This document shows positions 16,284-23,472 of a DNA stretch of 64,000 bases, piece after piece. Numbering within the stretch: position 1 is the stretch's first letter; the number at the start of each line of letters is the position of its first letter. The DNA comes from a bacterium D16-76 (lineage in GTDB: Bacteria; Bacillota; Clostridia; Oscillospirales; Acutalibacteraceae): contig QZEE01000002.1 of assembly GCA_009917445.1 (NCBI GenBank), positions 62,001 to 126,000 of the forward strand. The letters are read 5' to 3'. The notes under the pieces are model-generated. The model was given only the letters and a program-made list of their open reading frames with translations, did not search any database and was not told where the DNA came from. The position numbers and the translations under genes were made by a program.

Positions 16284-16310
16284 GGCTGGTAACCAATGGA
16301 GTTGCCAGCC
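16284..16310 (+). other. Leader hairpin 2
   Basis: GGCTGGTAA and TTGCCAGCC pair (one G-U) around a 9-nt loop, 17 nt before the next start; same stem sequence as hairpin 1, so probably the same regulator or RNA processing. Confidence 0.55.
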
Positions 16311-16327
16311 AGTAAGGGAAGGGCAAC

Positions 16328-16477
16328 ATGGAAAAATATAATAGTGAATGGTTTAGGGCTAGAACCTTAGAGCGAATAGCACGGCAGCAGGTAACGAGGA
16401 AATCACATCAAGAGATCATGGAGCAGGACATGGAAGAACTGGAAGAATACAAAAAACAATCTTCTATGGGATGCTAG
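16328..16477 (+). CDS. Small charged protein
   Basis: 49 aa (MEKYNSEWFRAR start) with AAGGGAAGGG upstream. Almost entirely a charged amphipathic helix rich in Glu, Arg and Gln. It follows hairpin 2. Function unknown. Confidence 0.6.
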   Translation: MEKYNSEWFRARTLERIARQQVTRKSHQEIMEQDMEELEEYKKQSSMGC

Positions 16478-16519
16478 GGCGGAACGTCTGCTAGTACCAG
16501 AAGCATATAAAAAACATAA

Positions 16520-16553
16520 GTTAGCAAGAGCCAATTACGTTCTGTAATAATAT
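16520..16553 (+). promoter_or_regulatory. Two-block phage promoter, site 1
   Basis: GTTAGCAA (16520) and TCTGTAATAATA (16541), 21 nt start to start, just before a GGAGGTG site. The two-block motif is repeated at least 20 times before rightward genes with invariant spacing; the first block sits where -35 would be, the second contains a TG-extended AT-rich -10-like box. Confidence 0.75.
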
Positions 16554-16566
16554 TGGAGGTGCAAAC

Positions 16567-16755
16567 ATGAAAGATAATTGCATATGTTGTAACTGTGAAA
16601 CACATGTTCTTGTGGAAGTTGGTGCGGATGTATGTCCTGTTTGTGGTGCGTATGGTTGTCTATCATGGGTAGAGGGAGAGCCGCAGGAAGTTGATCCTAC
16701 TGTATATAATTATGCTGGATGCAAAGAAAGAGAGGACAGAAAATGCATACAATAA
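16567..16755 (+). CDS. Small zinc-ribbon (rubredoxin-like) protein
   Basis: 62 aa, GGAGGTG 9 nt before ATG. Four Cys pairs (C-I-C-C-N-C and C-P-V-C-G) form a ribbon, followed by an acidic tail. It overlaps the next gene by 13 nt. Function unknown. Confidence 0.65.
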   Translation: MKDNCICCNCETHVLVEVGADVCPVCGAYGCLSWVEGEPQEVDPTVYNYAGCKEREDRKCIQ

Positions 16756-16946
16756 CAAAAATAGAAGTTGACTGGATAGTGGAGGCGCTGAAAATGACAT
16801 CGGGATATTATCGTATTCATAGCAAGCGCACAAGCCAGATTGAGGCCTCCTTGGCGATACTTAGAGCAGAACAACTGGAAGCCATTATGGAAAAACTGGA
16901 AAAGGCGGTTAAGGACAAAAACAAACGGATTGCAATAGAATATTAA
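16743..16946 (+). CDS. Small helical protein
   Basis: 67 aa from ATG 16743 with AGAGAGGA upstream. Two amphipathic helices; Lys-rich C-terminus (K-A-V-K-D-K-N-K-R). Followed directly by a strong terminator. Confidence 0.55.
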   Translation: MHTITKIEVDWIVEALKMTSGYYRIHSKRTSQIEASLAILRAEQLEAIMEKLEKAVKDKNKRIAIEY

Positions 16947-16950
16947 ATGA

Positions 16951-16990
16951 ATCGGGACAGCCTAGATAGGCTGTCCCGATTTTTATTTTT
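16951..16990 (+). terminator. Intrinsic terminator
   Basis: A 14-bp perfect stem (ATCGGGACAGCCTA with its complement, 2-nt loop) followed by TTTTTATTTTT. Confidence 0.9.
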
Positions 16991-16997
16991 ATAGAGG

Positions 16998-17030
16998 GTT
17001 AGCAAATTGATTCTTCTTTCTGTTAATATA
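16998..17030 (+). promoter_or_regulatory. Two-block phage promoter, site 2
   Basis: GTTAGCAA (16998) and TCTGTTAATATA (17019), spacing 21, right after the terminator. Confidence 0.75.
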
Positions 17031-17048
17031 CTAGGAGGTGCAAATATA

Positions 17049-17486
17049 ATGCAATACTTTTCTGGATGTTATACTATTGATCAGGCCAAAGCCGAATATC
17101 GGAGGCTTGCTAGGATTCATCATCCCGATGTTGGAGGGGATGTGCGGACAATGCAAGAGATCGATGCACAATATGAGGACTATCAGAAAAACGGAAACTG
17201 TTGGAACGTCCTTAATTATACTGCAAAAGCGTATCAGCAGCAGCCACAAGCTAAACCAAAAAAATCGAGGAAACCGCGCAAAACAAAAATATACACTGTT
17301 GGCGCTGTACAGAGAGCCATTGATGACGCGAACGCAAAATGCGGAAACGTTAGGTATTACGATAGTGTAATTGTTATTGAATCGCCTGGATTAAAAACAG
17401 TTGTAGCAATTCCAACAGAACGAAACGGTGTTATATATTACACCATTAGACAGTATAACGTAACGCCTAAAAAATACGAGGCGTAA
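17049..17486 (+). CDS. J-domain (DnaJ-like) protein
   Basis: 145 aa from ATG 17049, GGAGGTG upstream. Residues 10-45 are a truncated J domain: A-x-x-E-Y-R-R-L-A-R-I-H-H-P-D-V-G-G-D with the H-P-D loop that stimulates Hsp70 ATPase, followed by a Lys/Pro linker and a C-terminal beta module. The window has no Hsp70, so it would act on host DnaK. A second J-domain gene is at 23473. Confidence 0.75.
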   Translation: MQYFSGCYTIDQAKAEYRRLARIHHPDVGGDVRTMQEIDAQYEDYQKNGNCWNVLNYTAKAYQQQPQAKPKKSRKPRKTKIYTVGAVQRAIDDANAKCGNVRYYDSVIVIESPGLKTVVAIPTERNGVIYYTIRQYNVTPKKYEA

Positions 17487-17501
17487 AAATTATGTTTGTA
17501 G

Positions 17502-17534
17502 GTTTGCAAAAGTGATTTTCTTTCTGTATATATA
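17502..17534 (+). promoter_or_regulatory. Two-block phage promoter, site 3
   Basis: GTTTGCAA (one change) and TCTGTATATATA (17523), spacing 21. Confidence 0.65.
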
Positions 17535-17549
17535 GTGGAGGTGAAATGA

Positions 17550-17828
17550 ATAAGTAAAAAGCAGGACGAGAATAGATTTATTAACGCTCTCCATGAAGCA
17601 ATGAATCAATATGGAGCTACTGCGCCGAACTGGAAAATATCAGTCGATAGCATAGATAATACAAAAGGGAGCGATTGGGCTACGGTGAATGTCAAGGTGT
17701 TTCGTCCTCGGTGTCGCAAGCCGTGTACTGTGTGGGCTTTGGCGGTATATATGCCCAAATGTCAAATCTGGTGGGATAAAAGCACTTTCGTAAATCTTTG
17801 GCCAAAACCGCCGATAGGAGGTCGCTAG
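17550..17828 (+). CDS. Hypothetical protein with apparent ATA start
   Basis: 92 aa if started at ATA 17550, 8 nt after GGAGG. The obvious ATG (17546) opens another frame that stops after three codons (ATG AAT AAG TAA); the coding frame has a stop just before the ATA. A +1 slip at AAT-AAG could also join the ATG to the frame. An internal ATG at 17601 lacks a ribosome site. The product has Trp-rich strands and a P-R-C-R-K-P-C knuckle; function unknown. Confidence 0.5.
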   Translation: MSKKQDENRFINALHEAMNQYGATAPNWKISVDSIDNTKGSDWATVNVKVFRPRCRKPCTVWALAVYMPKCQIWWDKSTFVNLWPKPPIGGR

Positions 17829-17885
17829 GTGCATCCTCCCTAGCTTGGCGATGGCAGGACAGAAAAAATACTTGGAGGTATTTAT

Positions 17886-18281
17886 ATGGCAAAGTTGACA
17901 AAAGAGCAAGTCAAACGGTGGAACTCTAAGCTTCAAAATGGATTTCGGTTTGATATTTACCACTTTATGAACTGGGGAGAAAAACAGATTGTAAAGAAAA
18001 TCCCTTTGGAAGATGGCAAGATTCTTGAGGCTCAAATACTTTACCGCCATGTTTTGGGCGCTGATCGTTTTAGCGATACGGGCAAGGTCGAGCCTATTCT
18101 GCATTTACAGATATGGGAGCCTGGAAGCACAGATGGCATGATGTGCAGCCATGGCACTGGTGTTTATATCCAAGTTGGTAGTGAACAAGACAAGCGCAAG
18201 TACAGCGAACTTGAAAAGCTGTCCGCAAGTTTCACAACAGAAAAAATTATGGAATGCGCCAATAGGTCAGTAAATTTTTAG
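17886..18281 (+). CDS. Hypothetical protein
   Basis: 131 aa, TTGGAGG 9 nt upstream. The N-terminus is a short basic helix (T-K-E-Q-V-K-R-W-N-S-K-L-Q-N-G-F) followed by beta-rich sequence with an H-x-x-x-G-A-D-R-F-S stretch. No known family. Confidence 0.55.
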   Translation: MAKLTKEQVKRWNSKLQNGFRFDIYHFMNWGEKQIVKKIPLEDGKILEAQILYRHVLGADRFSDTGKVEPILHLQIWEPGSTDGMMCSHGTGVYIQVGSEQDKRKYSELEKLSASFTTEKIMECANRSVNF

Positions 18282-18291
18282 GGGGTATAGA

Positions 18292-18438
18292 GTGAAAAAG
18301 TATTTTGTTGGGGAAAAAGAAATTACTGAGCAGGAGGCAAAAGAAATAGAAAAACACAATCAAGAAATTTTCAAAAAAGGGAGCGTGAAAGAGCTTTTAG
18401 GAATGCAGATTGTGACAGTAAAAAACGAGAAAGAATGA
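18292..18438 (+). CDS. Small charged protein, GTG start
   Basis: 48 aa, GTG at 18292 preceded by AGGGGGTAT. Strand plus long Lys/Glu helix. Its stop overlaps the next promoter block by one base pair, typical of this compact region. Confidence 0.55.
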   Translation: MKKYFVGEKEITEQEAKEIEKHNQEIFKKGSVKELLGMQIVTVKNEKE

Positions 18439-18471
18439 GTTAGCAAATCTGGCTTTTGTTCTGTTATAGTA
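18439..18471 (+). promoter_or_regulatory. Two-block phage promoter, site 4
   Basis: GTTAGCAA (18439, G directly after the TGA stop) and TCTGTTATAGTA (18460), spacing 21. Confidence 0.7.
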
Positions 18472-18498
18472 CTAGCTCATAAAAAGGAGGATGTAATC

Positions 18499-18963
18499 AT
18501 GGTAACATGGCAAAAGCAAGGTACTGAAATTAAAACACGGTACACGGTGGAGTACATAACAGATAAAAACGATTGGCAGCGGGTGTGTGATGGAGATCAC
18601 GATGCGCCTTGGGAACTCTATCAAACAAGGGTTTATGAAAGCATGGATGATGTGTTGACGTTTTACCTAGTGCGTTTCTTCGATGAAAATACGTTTGATG
18701 TAAAGTTGTTTGAACAGATCGAGGTTGACGGGGAACAGGTGCGGGAAGCGTATATTGAGCCTGCGGGGCATATTCTTGATAGTGTTCGCGCTGCTGTTGA
18801 TTTAGATATGCGTAACCGCATGAATAAAGCGGAATACCGCCTAGAGGAAACGCAAAAGTGGTTGGATGAAAAAACAAATGAGTTGAATAAGTGCCGCAGC
18901 TTTATTTCCAATTATGGAGCATGGGGAAAATTTAGCAATTTCAAAATCAAAGTTAGCAAATAG
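18499..18963 (+). CDS. Hypothetical protein
   Basis: 154 aa, AAGGAGG upstream. Beta-rich N-terminal half, acidic helix and a C-terminal coiled coil (L-E-E-T-Q-K-W-L-D-E-K-T-N-E-L). The last codons are the first block of the next promoter (encoding K-V-S-K), so gene end and promoter are fused. Confidence 0.6.
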   Translation: MVTWQKQGTEIKTRYTVEYITDKNDWQRVCDGDHDAPWELYQTRVYESMDDVLTFYLVRFFDENTFDVKLFEQIEVDGEQVREAYIEPAGHILDSVRAAVDLDMRNRMNKAEYRLEETQKWLDEKTNELNKCRSFISNYGAWGKFSNFKIKVSK

Positions 18964-18984
18964 GGTTTTTGTTCTGTATATATA
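18952..18984 (+). promoter_or_regulatory. Two-block phage promoter, site 5
   Basis: GTTAGCAA (18952, inside the upstream gene end) and TCTGTATATATA (18973), spacing 21. Confidence 0.75.
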
Positions 18985-19023
18985 ATAGGACGTATCAAAA
19001 CTTTTACACCTGGAGGAATTGCA

Positions 19024-19419
19024 ATGAGTAAGATTGAAATGTATGTAACGGATAGTCTGTATATGAATGCGGAAAAGGTTGGCGATAAAAAGCACATTAT
19101 CCACCTTTCTAACGGCAAGGATATTGAGGTTGAAAAAGATCCAGAGCGCAACGGAAGCACCTGGGCTTGGCGTGTAAACGGTCAGCTTTTCAGCAAAGAT
19201 GACTATGCTTTCGATTATTTAAAGAAAGTCGTTTCCGAGAAGTTGACAGGAAAGCGGATTATCTACCATAGTAAGCGAGAAGTACCAAATATTTGTGGTG
19301 CTAATGGCGCTGCGTGTCGGGCAAAAGGAAAGTGCAATACTGCACTGTGCTCCACTTGTCCAGTAGCTGAACAGTTTGAGGCAGATCGTGACGGAGTGGA
19401 GTTGATATATGCAGTATAA
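19024..19419 (+). CDS. Hypothetical protein with C-terminal Cys cluster
   Basis: 131 aa, TGGAGGAATTGCA upstream. First 85 residues beta-rich; residues 95-122 carry C...C...C...C-S-T-C, a likely zinc site. A strong terminator follows. Unknown function. Confidence 0.6.
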   Translation: MSKIEMYVTDSLYMNAEKVGDKKHIIHLSNGKDIEVEKDPERNGSTWAWRVNGQLFSKDDYAFDYLKKVVSEKLTGKRIIYHSKREVPNICGANGAACRAKGKCNTALCSTCPVAEQFEADRDGVELIYAV

Positions 19420-19427
19420 AAAATTGG

Positions 19428-19460
19428 GCGAGGCTGGCTAAATGCTGGCCTCGCTTTTTT
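19428..19460 (+). terminator. Intrinsic terminator
   Basis: GCGAGGC/GCCTCGC stem followed by TTTTTT; the loop contains a further imperfect GGCT/AGCC-like pairing. Confidence 0.85.
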
Positions 19461-19468
19461 GTTTTTGT

Positions 19469-19501
19469 GTTAGCAAAACGATTATTTTATCTGTAAATAT
19501 A
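19469..19501 (+). promoter_or_regulatory. Two-block phage promoter, site 6
   Basis: GTTAGCAA (19469) and TCTGTAAATATA (19490), spacing 21; exact consensus. Confidence 0.8.
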
Positions 19502-19521
19502 GTAGAAAGGTGGTCGAAGAT

Positions 19522-19938
19522 ATGAAGATGAACAAGCAACAAAAAGAATATGCGGCTGCAAAGGCTCTTGTTATGGTGATTGAAGATAAGATCGCCAATA
19601 TAGAAGCGGCCTATATCAAGGAACACAATATCGTCAATGCCGATGGCTCTACCCCTAAAATGGTATGCGGTATTATAGACGATGAAGATGCTTTTAATAC
19701 CGCAAATGAGGAAGTTTCAGATATCATAGACAGCCAGGGGTTGAGTAAAGACTTAGCAGAAGCAAAAGAAACATTGATGATAGCCGAGGATGCGTTAATA
19801 GATTTTGGCCTCTCTACTATCCCGTCTGCAATTCGGTCGGAAAAGCTTGATAAATTTATTAGAACAAATTACACACAGCGCCAAAAGTTTCTTGACATAA
19901 CATTTAAGCTGGACGTTTCGTCTATCCCAAAAAATTAG
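19522..19938 (+). CDS. Hypothetical helical protein
   Basis: 138 aa from ATG 19522 (AAAGGTGG 8 nt upstream; a GTG at 19510 is too close). Helical with acidic centre (D-D-E-D-A-F). No family recognised. Confidence 0.55.
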   Translation: MKMNKQQKEYAAAKALVMVIEDKIANIEAAYIKEHNIVNADGSTPKMVCGIIDDEDAFNTANEEVSDIIDSQGLSKDLAEAKETLMIAEDALIDFGLSTIPSAIRSEKLDKFIRTNYTQRQKFLDITFKLDVSSIPKN

Positions 19939-19946
19939 AATTTTTA

Positions 19947-19979
19947 GTTAGCAAATAGGTGATACGTTCTGTAAATATA
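19947..19979 (+). promoter_or_regulatory. Two-block phage promoter, site 7
   Basis: GTTAGCAA (19947) and TCTGTAAATATA (19968), spacing 21; exact consensus. Confidence 0.8.
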
Positions 19980-19994
19980 CTAGGAGGTAGTAAA

Positions 19995-20153
19995 ATGGCA
20001 AATTTCAATAAAGCGGTAGATGCATATGATACAATGGTTTATACTGGGAAGCTTGGTAAACTTACACAATCGGATCTGAATAGTATATTCTTTATACTGA
20101 AGGGTTTAAAAGAAAGTGATGTGTATGGTTTAAGAAGTACGGATTTACAGTAG
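19995..20153 (+). CDS. Small hypothetical protein
   Basis: 52 aa from ATG 19995, AGGAGG 8 nt upstream. One amphipathic helix pair, no motif. Ends 40 nt before a shared terminator. Confidence 0.55.
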   Translation: MANFNKAVDAYDTMVYTGKLGKLTQSDLNSIFFILKGLKESDVYGLRSTDLQ

Positions 20154-20193
20154 TAGAAGAGGGGTTGGTTGGCAGATATCAAAATGAAAGAGC

Positions 20194-20224
20194 GGGGAGG
20201 GCTTTATGCCCTCCCCTATTTCTA
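20194..20224. terminator. Bidirectional terminator
   Basis: GGGGAGGGC/GCCCTCCCC stem with 5-nt loop; T-rich on the plus side (TATTTCTATTTAT) and located between convergent genes. Confidence 0.8.
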
Positions 20225-20225
20225 T

Positions 20226-20770
20226 TTATGCTGCAAAGTGTTCTTTCAAAAGTTTGGCGGCTTCATTTTTCTGATCTTCTGTTAAGGTTGCGATAACATC
20301 CTCTAGCTTTAGTGGATGCGCCCACTCCATGAAATCAGTTTTGAGATCATCCGCAGATTTCTTTCCATTGTACCGCTCCAACTCAAATAGGTAGGGTTCC
20401 ACAAGTCGGACGATTTCATCTTTTGTGGCCTGCATAGCAAAGATTTTTTTTCGGTTACGACATACTGATTAGTCAGGCCGCGCTTGGGCTGGAAGTCTGC
20501 CGATGTTTTCACCTTGTAACAGAGCACAAACTGCAAAACAGTTTGATTCACCTGGATAACGGACTTGATGAATCCCTTGACCTCTACCACTTCCCCAGGT
20601 TCGTTATCCGCAAGCCATTTTGCGATGGACTTTCGCGGAAGGTGCGAAACCTGGAAGAAAATACGGTGGCGCTTTACGTGAGAAAATTTGACGTTGTGCG
20701 GTTCCCCATTTACCGGGAAAAGCTCAGTGGTGATCATGCTGTTCTGGATGCTGGTAACTTGGAATTTCAT
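20226..20770 (-). CDS. Hypothetical protein requiring a -1 frameshift
   Basis: The upstream frame (20770 down) codes about 109 sensible residues to T-E-K-K, then runs into shadow sequence; the sensible downstream frame (K-I-F-A-M-Q-A-T-K-D-E-I-V-R-L) ends at 20226. The join is an A8 run (T8 on plus, 20444-20451) containing A-AAA-AAA, a classic -1 slippery site; the downstream ATG has no ribosome site. Fused product about 181 aa, family unknown. A sequencing or real one-base loss is the alternative. It has its own sigma-A promoter, unlike its rightward neighbours. Confidence 0.6.
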
Positions 20771-20867
20771 TTGTAAATTCTCCTTTACTTTTTGCCTGCG
20801 CCGTGGTAGAATAGCACTAGGCGGGATTTACCCGTATCTGGTGGCTGTTCTCCTTAGCTGTCAGGTG

Positions 20868-20894
20868 GAGGAAACGACCTCAACTCGTTTCCTC
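20868..20894 (-). other. Leader hairpin of the leftward frameshift gene
   Basis: GAGGAAACG and CGTTTCCTC pair perfectly (9 bp, 9-nt loop) about 15 nt into a leader of roughly 130 nt; candidate RNA-level control. Confidence 0.5.
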
Positions 20895-20908
20895 TCTTTC
20901 TGTTCACT

Positions 20909-20937
20909 ATTATACACTATCGAGCGTGTATTGTCAA
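20909..20937 (-). promoter_or_regulatory. Sigma-A promoter, leftward
   Basis: On the minus strand TTGACA (20932-20937), 17 nt, TATAAT (20909-20914): perfect consensus, driving the gene that ends at 20226. Confidence 0.9.
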
Positions 20938-20967
20938 TAAATAAGTAGCAGAAAATTAAATTTTCAA

Positions 20968-21000
20968 GTTAGCATACGTGCTACTTTGTCTGATAATATA
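20968..21000 (+). promoter_or_regulatory. Two-block phage promoter, site 8
   Basis: GTTAGCAT (20968) and TCTGATAATATA (20989), spacing 21. Confidence 0.7.
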
Positions 21001-21016
21001 TTAGGAGGTGTGGATA

Positions 21017-21196
21017 ATGACAGATGCTAAAAAACGTGCTAATGCAAAGTGGAACAAAGAAAACATGAAAACGCTGTCGTGCAGGATATCAAATAGCGAA
21101 TACATGACTTTCAAAAAATATGCCGAAGATCATGGCAAGACAATCTCCGGCATGTTATTAGATTATGTAAGAAGTTGCATTAAGGACACAGTTTAG
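21017..21196 (+). CDS. Ribbon-helix-helix-like small DNA-binding protein
   Basis: 59 aa from ATG 21017, GGAGGTG upstream. Layout K-R-A-N-A-K-W-N-K-E-N, strand L-S-C-R-I-S-N-S-E, then two helices with Y-A-E-D-H-G-K-T-I-S, as in short Arc/CopG-type proteins of Clostridia. Likely regulator. Its 3' end overlaps the convergent gene by 17 nt. Confidence 0.65.
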   Translation: MTDAKKRANAKWNKENMKTLSCRISNSEYMTFKKYAEDHGKTISGMLLDYVRSCIKDTV

Positions 21197-21998
21197 TTAC
21201 AAACTTGTCGAGCCTCTTTTTGATGAGTTTTGTAATGCTAGATTCTCGATTAAGCCTTTTTGCAACATGGGGACTAATGGTATAATATGTATGGATGAAC
21301 AGTCTACCATACCATGATTTGGCGAGTACTTCATCCCTATATTGTCTTAAAACGAGCACTTCTGGACAGTCATATGCTCCATATACGGCAGTAGCAATAT
21401 AGCAGCCGCCAGGTGGCGGAGAGATTATAGGAGTTTCAAAATTAGAATCGTACTTTTGAATTTTTTCTACATACGATAATATTTTTGATTTGTTTTCAAG
21501 AAACGCTTCCATCTCTTGCACAAATTCAAGATGAAACTTTACGCCTTGTTTCCATAGCAACACAGAGTGTTCACGAAGATTTTCATAACTTTCTATGTGA
21601 TCTCCTAGCAAGTAAAGAAAAGCAACTATACCCATATAGCAATCAATAATTGTGCTTTTAGTTGCAAGTTTTTCGGTTGCGCTGAATTTTTCAAAACTTA
21701 TTTTTACTCCCGCATATAGGTTTAAAGCTAATGCGCTGCACTCGTCTATTATTCGAGTTTGTGGACAGCCTGGTAGCCCTAACACGCTTTTAATGCGATT
21801 CAATAGCGAATTGCAAGCGCTGGATATTTCCCCCATTTTACATGCCGCTGTTTTGTAGTATTCGCTATAAAATGCGGCCTCCCAGTCATTCGGGACTTTA
21901 ATGAGAATCATTTCATAGTACTTGGTTGCATTTTTGTAATTGCTTTCATCTTTTGCCATTCTAGCAAGCTGGTATAGGTTTTCGAGTTCGGTTTCCAT
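21180..21998 (-). CDS. CFI-box-type protein with TPR-like N-terminus
   Basis: 272 aa from ATG 21998, AAGGAGG upstream; longer in-frame readings are shadow sequence. Residues 5-60 resemble a TPR pair (Y-Q-L-A-R-M-A-K-D, Y-Y-E-M-I-L-I-K-V-P). The C-terminus carries C-Y-I-A-T-A-V-Y-G-A-Y-D-C-P-E-V and L-R-Q-Y-R-D-E-V-L-A, the CFI-box C-terminal domain common in bacterial chromosomes. It is leftward among rightward genes, as expected for an acquired host gene (moron). Function unknown. Confidence 0.75.
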   Translation of the reverse strand: METELENLYQLARMAKDESNYKNATKYYEMILIKVPNDWEAAFYSEYYKTAACKMGEISSACNSLLNRIKSVLGLPGCPQTRIIDECSALALNLYAGVKISFEKFSATEKLATKSTIIDCYMGIVAFLYLLGDHIESYENLREHSVLLWKQGVKFHLEFVQEMEAFLENKSKILSYVEKIQKYDSNFETPIISPPPGGCYIATAVYGAYDCPEVLVLRQYRDEVLAKSWYGRLFIHTYYTISPHVAKRLNRESSITKLIKKRLDKFVTKLCP

Positions 21999-22022
21999 GG
22001 AAAAAATTCCTCCTTCAAGTAA

Positions 22023-22055
22023 GTTAGCAAAGTGTATTATTTTTCTGTAATATAA
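22023..22055 (+). promoter_or_regulatory. Two-block phage promoter, site 9
   Basis: GTTAGCAA (22023) and TCTGTAATATAA (22044), spacing 21. Confidence 0.7.
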
Positions 22056-22086
22056 GTAGCCAAAGAAAAAAGAAAGGATGTAAGTT

Positions 22087-22356
22087 ATGAAACAGTACAA
22101 AGAGATCCGAAAATTCGAGCCAGCGCCCTTCGCCAGCTTTGCATTGATAAAGCCTGGGTACATTCGTGGTGACAACGATGAATATGGGCACCTTTTGTTC
22201 GACCTGGCAGATAAGAAAGACAATCTTAGCACAATGGACATTATTGAGATTGCCAAAGACATTATGGAGCATAGCAACATTTCTTCTGATTACAGGGTTG
22301 AGGACGCAGCTTTTGAGGTAGCCAGAATTGCCGATGTGTTCTTTGAGGAAGTGTAA
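22087..22356 (+). CDS. Hypothetical protein
   Basis: 89 aa, AAAGGATG upstream. Beta start then acidic helices. First gene of a three-gene unit. No family recognised. Confidence 0.55.
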   Translation: MKQYKEIRKFEPAPFASFALIKPGYIRGDNDEYGHLLFDLADKKDNLSTMDIIEIAKDIMEHSNISSDYRVEDAAFEVARIADVFFEEV

Positions 22357-22362
22357 ATTCAT

Positions 22363-22671
22363 ATGGAAAAGACATTAGCGAGAGCCATATATAAGAAGAT
22401 GGTTCTAAATGAGTGGTACACTTCATATGAGCTGTTCAAGCTTATCGAAAGCGACTATTACAACTATATCCCTACAAAAATGCAAGGCAAGGATGTTAGA
22501 AAAGTGTGTGCAGCCGAAATGTGGAAAGTTGTAAAAGTTGGGTATGCTGAAACAAAGATACAGAATGAAGAGTATGCCATTGTTCGCGGGTTGAGGTTTG
22601 GAGTAGAGCGCGACTGGAGTAAGGTTCCAAGTCAGAAGTACAACATCCGATACTGGAAAAGAATAAAATAG
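22363..22671 (+). CDS. Hypothetical basic protein
   Basis: 102 aa, starts 7 nt after the previous stop. Helical and basic, possible winged-helix character (W-Y-T-S-Y-E-L-F-K-L-I-E), ending in a basic Arg/Lys tail. Function unknown. Confidence 0.55.
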   Translation: MEKTLARAIYKKMVLNEWYTSYELFKLIESDYYNYIPTKMQGKDVRKVCAAEMWKVVKVGYAETKIQNEEYAIVRGLRFGVERDWSKVPSQKYNIRYWKRIK

Positions 22672-22693
22672 GTAAAACTGAAAGGAAAATTAA

Positions 22694-22891
22694 GTGAAAA
22701 TAATAGATTTTGTTAAAAAGGTCAATCATGACAGTGAGGATATACCCATTGAGGTCAAATGTGGGATTAGTGAAATGCTTGCAACAGATAAAAGCCTGTG
22801 GCATTACGCCGCGCATGGTGGGCTTGAACTTGAACGAAAAGTAAGCAGTATTACAATCAGGAAAGATAAAATCACAATTTATGTCAAGTAA
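22694..22891 (+). CDS. Small hypothetical protein, GTG start
   Basis: 65 aa from a GTG with AAAGGAAAAT upstream. Helix then beta strands (V-S-S-I-T-I-R-K-D-K-I-T-I-Y-V-K). Unknown. Confidence 0.5.
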   Translation: MKIIDFVKKVNHDSEDIPIEVKCGISEMLATDKSLWHYAAHGGLELERKVSSITIRKDKITIYVK

Positions 22892-22926
22892 ATCGGATCT
22901 AGGCGCGATTATTAAATTCCCTTTTA

Positions 22927-22955
22927 ATTATAGTATCATATATCTCAAAAGTCAA
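22927..22955 (-). promoter_or_regulatory. Strong leftward sigma-A-like promoter, antisense to three genes
   Basis: On the minus strand TTGACT (22950-22955), 17 nt, TATAAT (22927-22932). It points into the rightward genes at 22087-22891 and then toward the CFI-box gene, which may be its real target. Confidence 0.7.
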
Positions 22956-23005
22956 TAAAAATATGGGGCTTGTGGGGTCACTCCCCTATTGCCCCGCCCC
23001 TTAGT

Positions 23006-23045
23006 CCCGCTGGATCGTGGTGGTTCCAGCGGGGCGCTTTTTTAT
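23006..23045 (+). terminator. Intrinsic terminator
   Basis: CCCGCTGGA/TCCAGCGGG stem, then GCGCTTTTTT. Confidence 0.85.
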
Positions 23046-23054
23046 TTGTGAAAA

Positions 23055-23087
23055 GTTAGCAAGATGGGATTTACTTCTGTATATATA
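23055..23087 (+). promoter_or_regulatory. Two-block phage promoter, site 10
   Basis: GTTAGCAA (23055) and TCTGTATATATA (23076), spacing 21. Confidence 0.75.
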
Positions 23088-23104
23088 CCAGGAGAGGTAA
23101 TTAT

Positions 23105-23140
23105 ATGACAGATTTAGATATGGAGGTACAGATAAAATGA
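23105..23140 (+). CDS. Leader peptide of 11 aa
   Basis: MTDLDMEVQIK, with AGGAGAGG upstream of its ATG. Its TGA overlaps the ATG of the next gene (ATGA), and the ribosome site of that gene lies inside it, so translation coupling is likely. Confidence 0.45.
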   Translation: MTDLDMEVQIK

Positions 23141-23406
23141 AGTTATCAAATGAAGAAAAAGTACATTTGCACGAGCTTGGATATTCCGATACAGACGTTA
23201 AACAGATCGAGGAAGTAATGCAAGTGCGCTATACAACATACATGCTTGGGAGTAAAACGATTTCCCGCGATAGGGCGATTGAATTGTTAGGCCGCAAAAC
23301 CTATTTGTCTGGTATTGTTAGAAGTGCTTTTCATTGGTCTGCGGTACGTATAACAGAATCTGGAGAAAATATCTATTTTGATTCTTCAAAATATTTCAAA
23401 TCATAA
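23137..23406 (+). CDS. Hypothetical protein
   Basis: 89 aa, TGGAGG 9 nt upstream. Helical first half (H-E-L-G-Y-S-D-T-D-V-K-Q-I-E-E-V-M), I-S-R-D-R-A-I-E-L-L-G-R segment, then beta tail. The pattern is frequent in Clostridia mobile elements; function unknown. Confidence 0.6.
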   Translation: MKLSNEEKVHLHELGYSDTDVKQIEEVMQVRYTTYMLGSKTISRDRAIELLGRKTYLSGIVRSAFHWSAVRITESGENIYFDSSKYFKS

Positions 23407-23439
23407 GTTAGCAATCGCCTATATCTTTCTGTAAATATA
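23407..23439 (+). promoter_or_regulatory. Two-block phage promoter, site 11
   Basis: GTTAGCAA (23407) and TCTGTAAATATA (23428), spacing 21; exact consensus. Confidence 0.8.
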
Positions 23440-23472
23440 ACAGAACGACAATAAATCTTGGAGGTACAAAAA

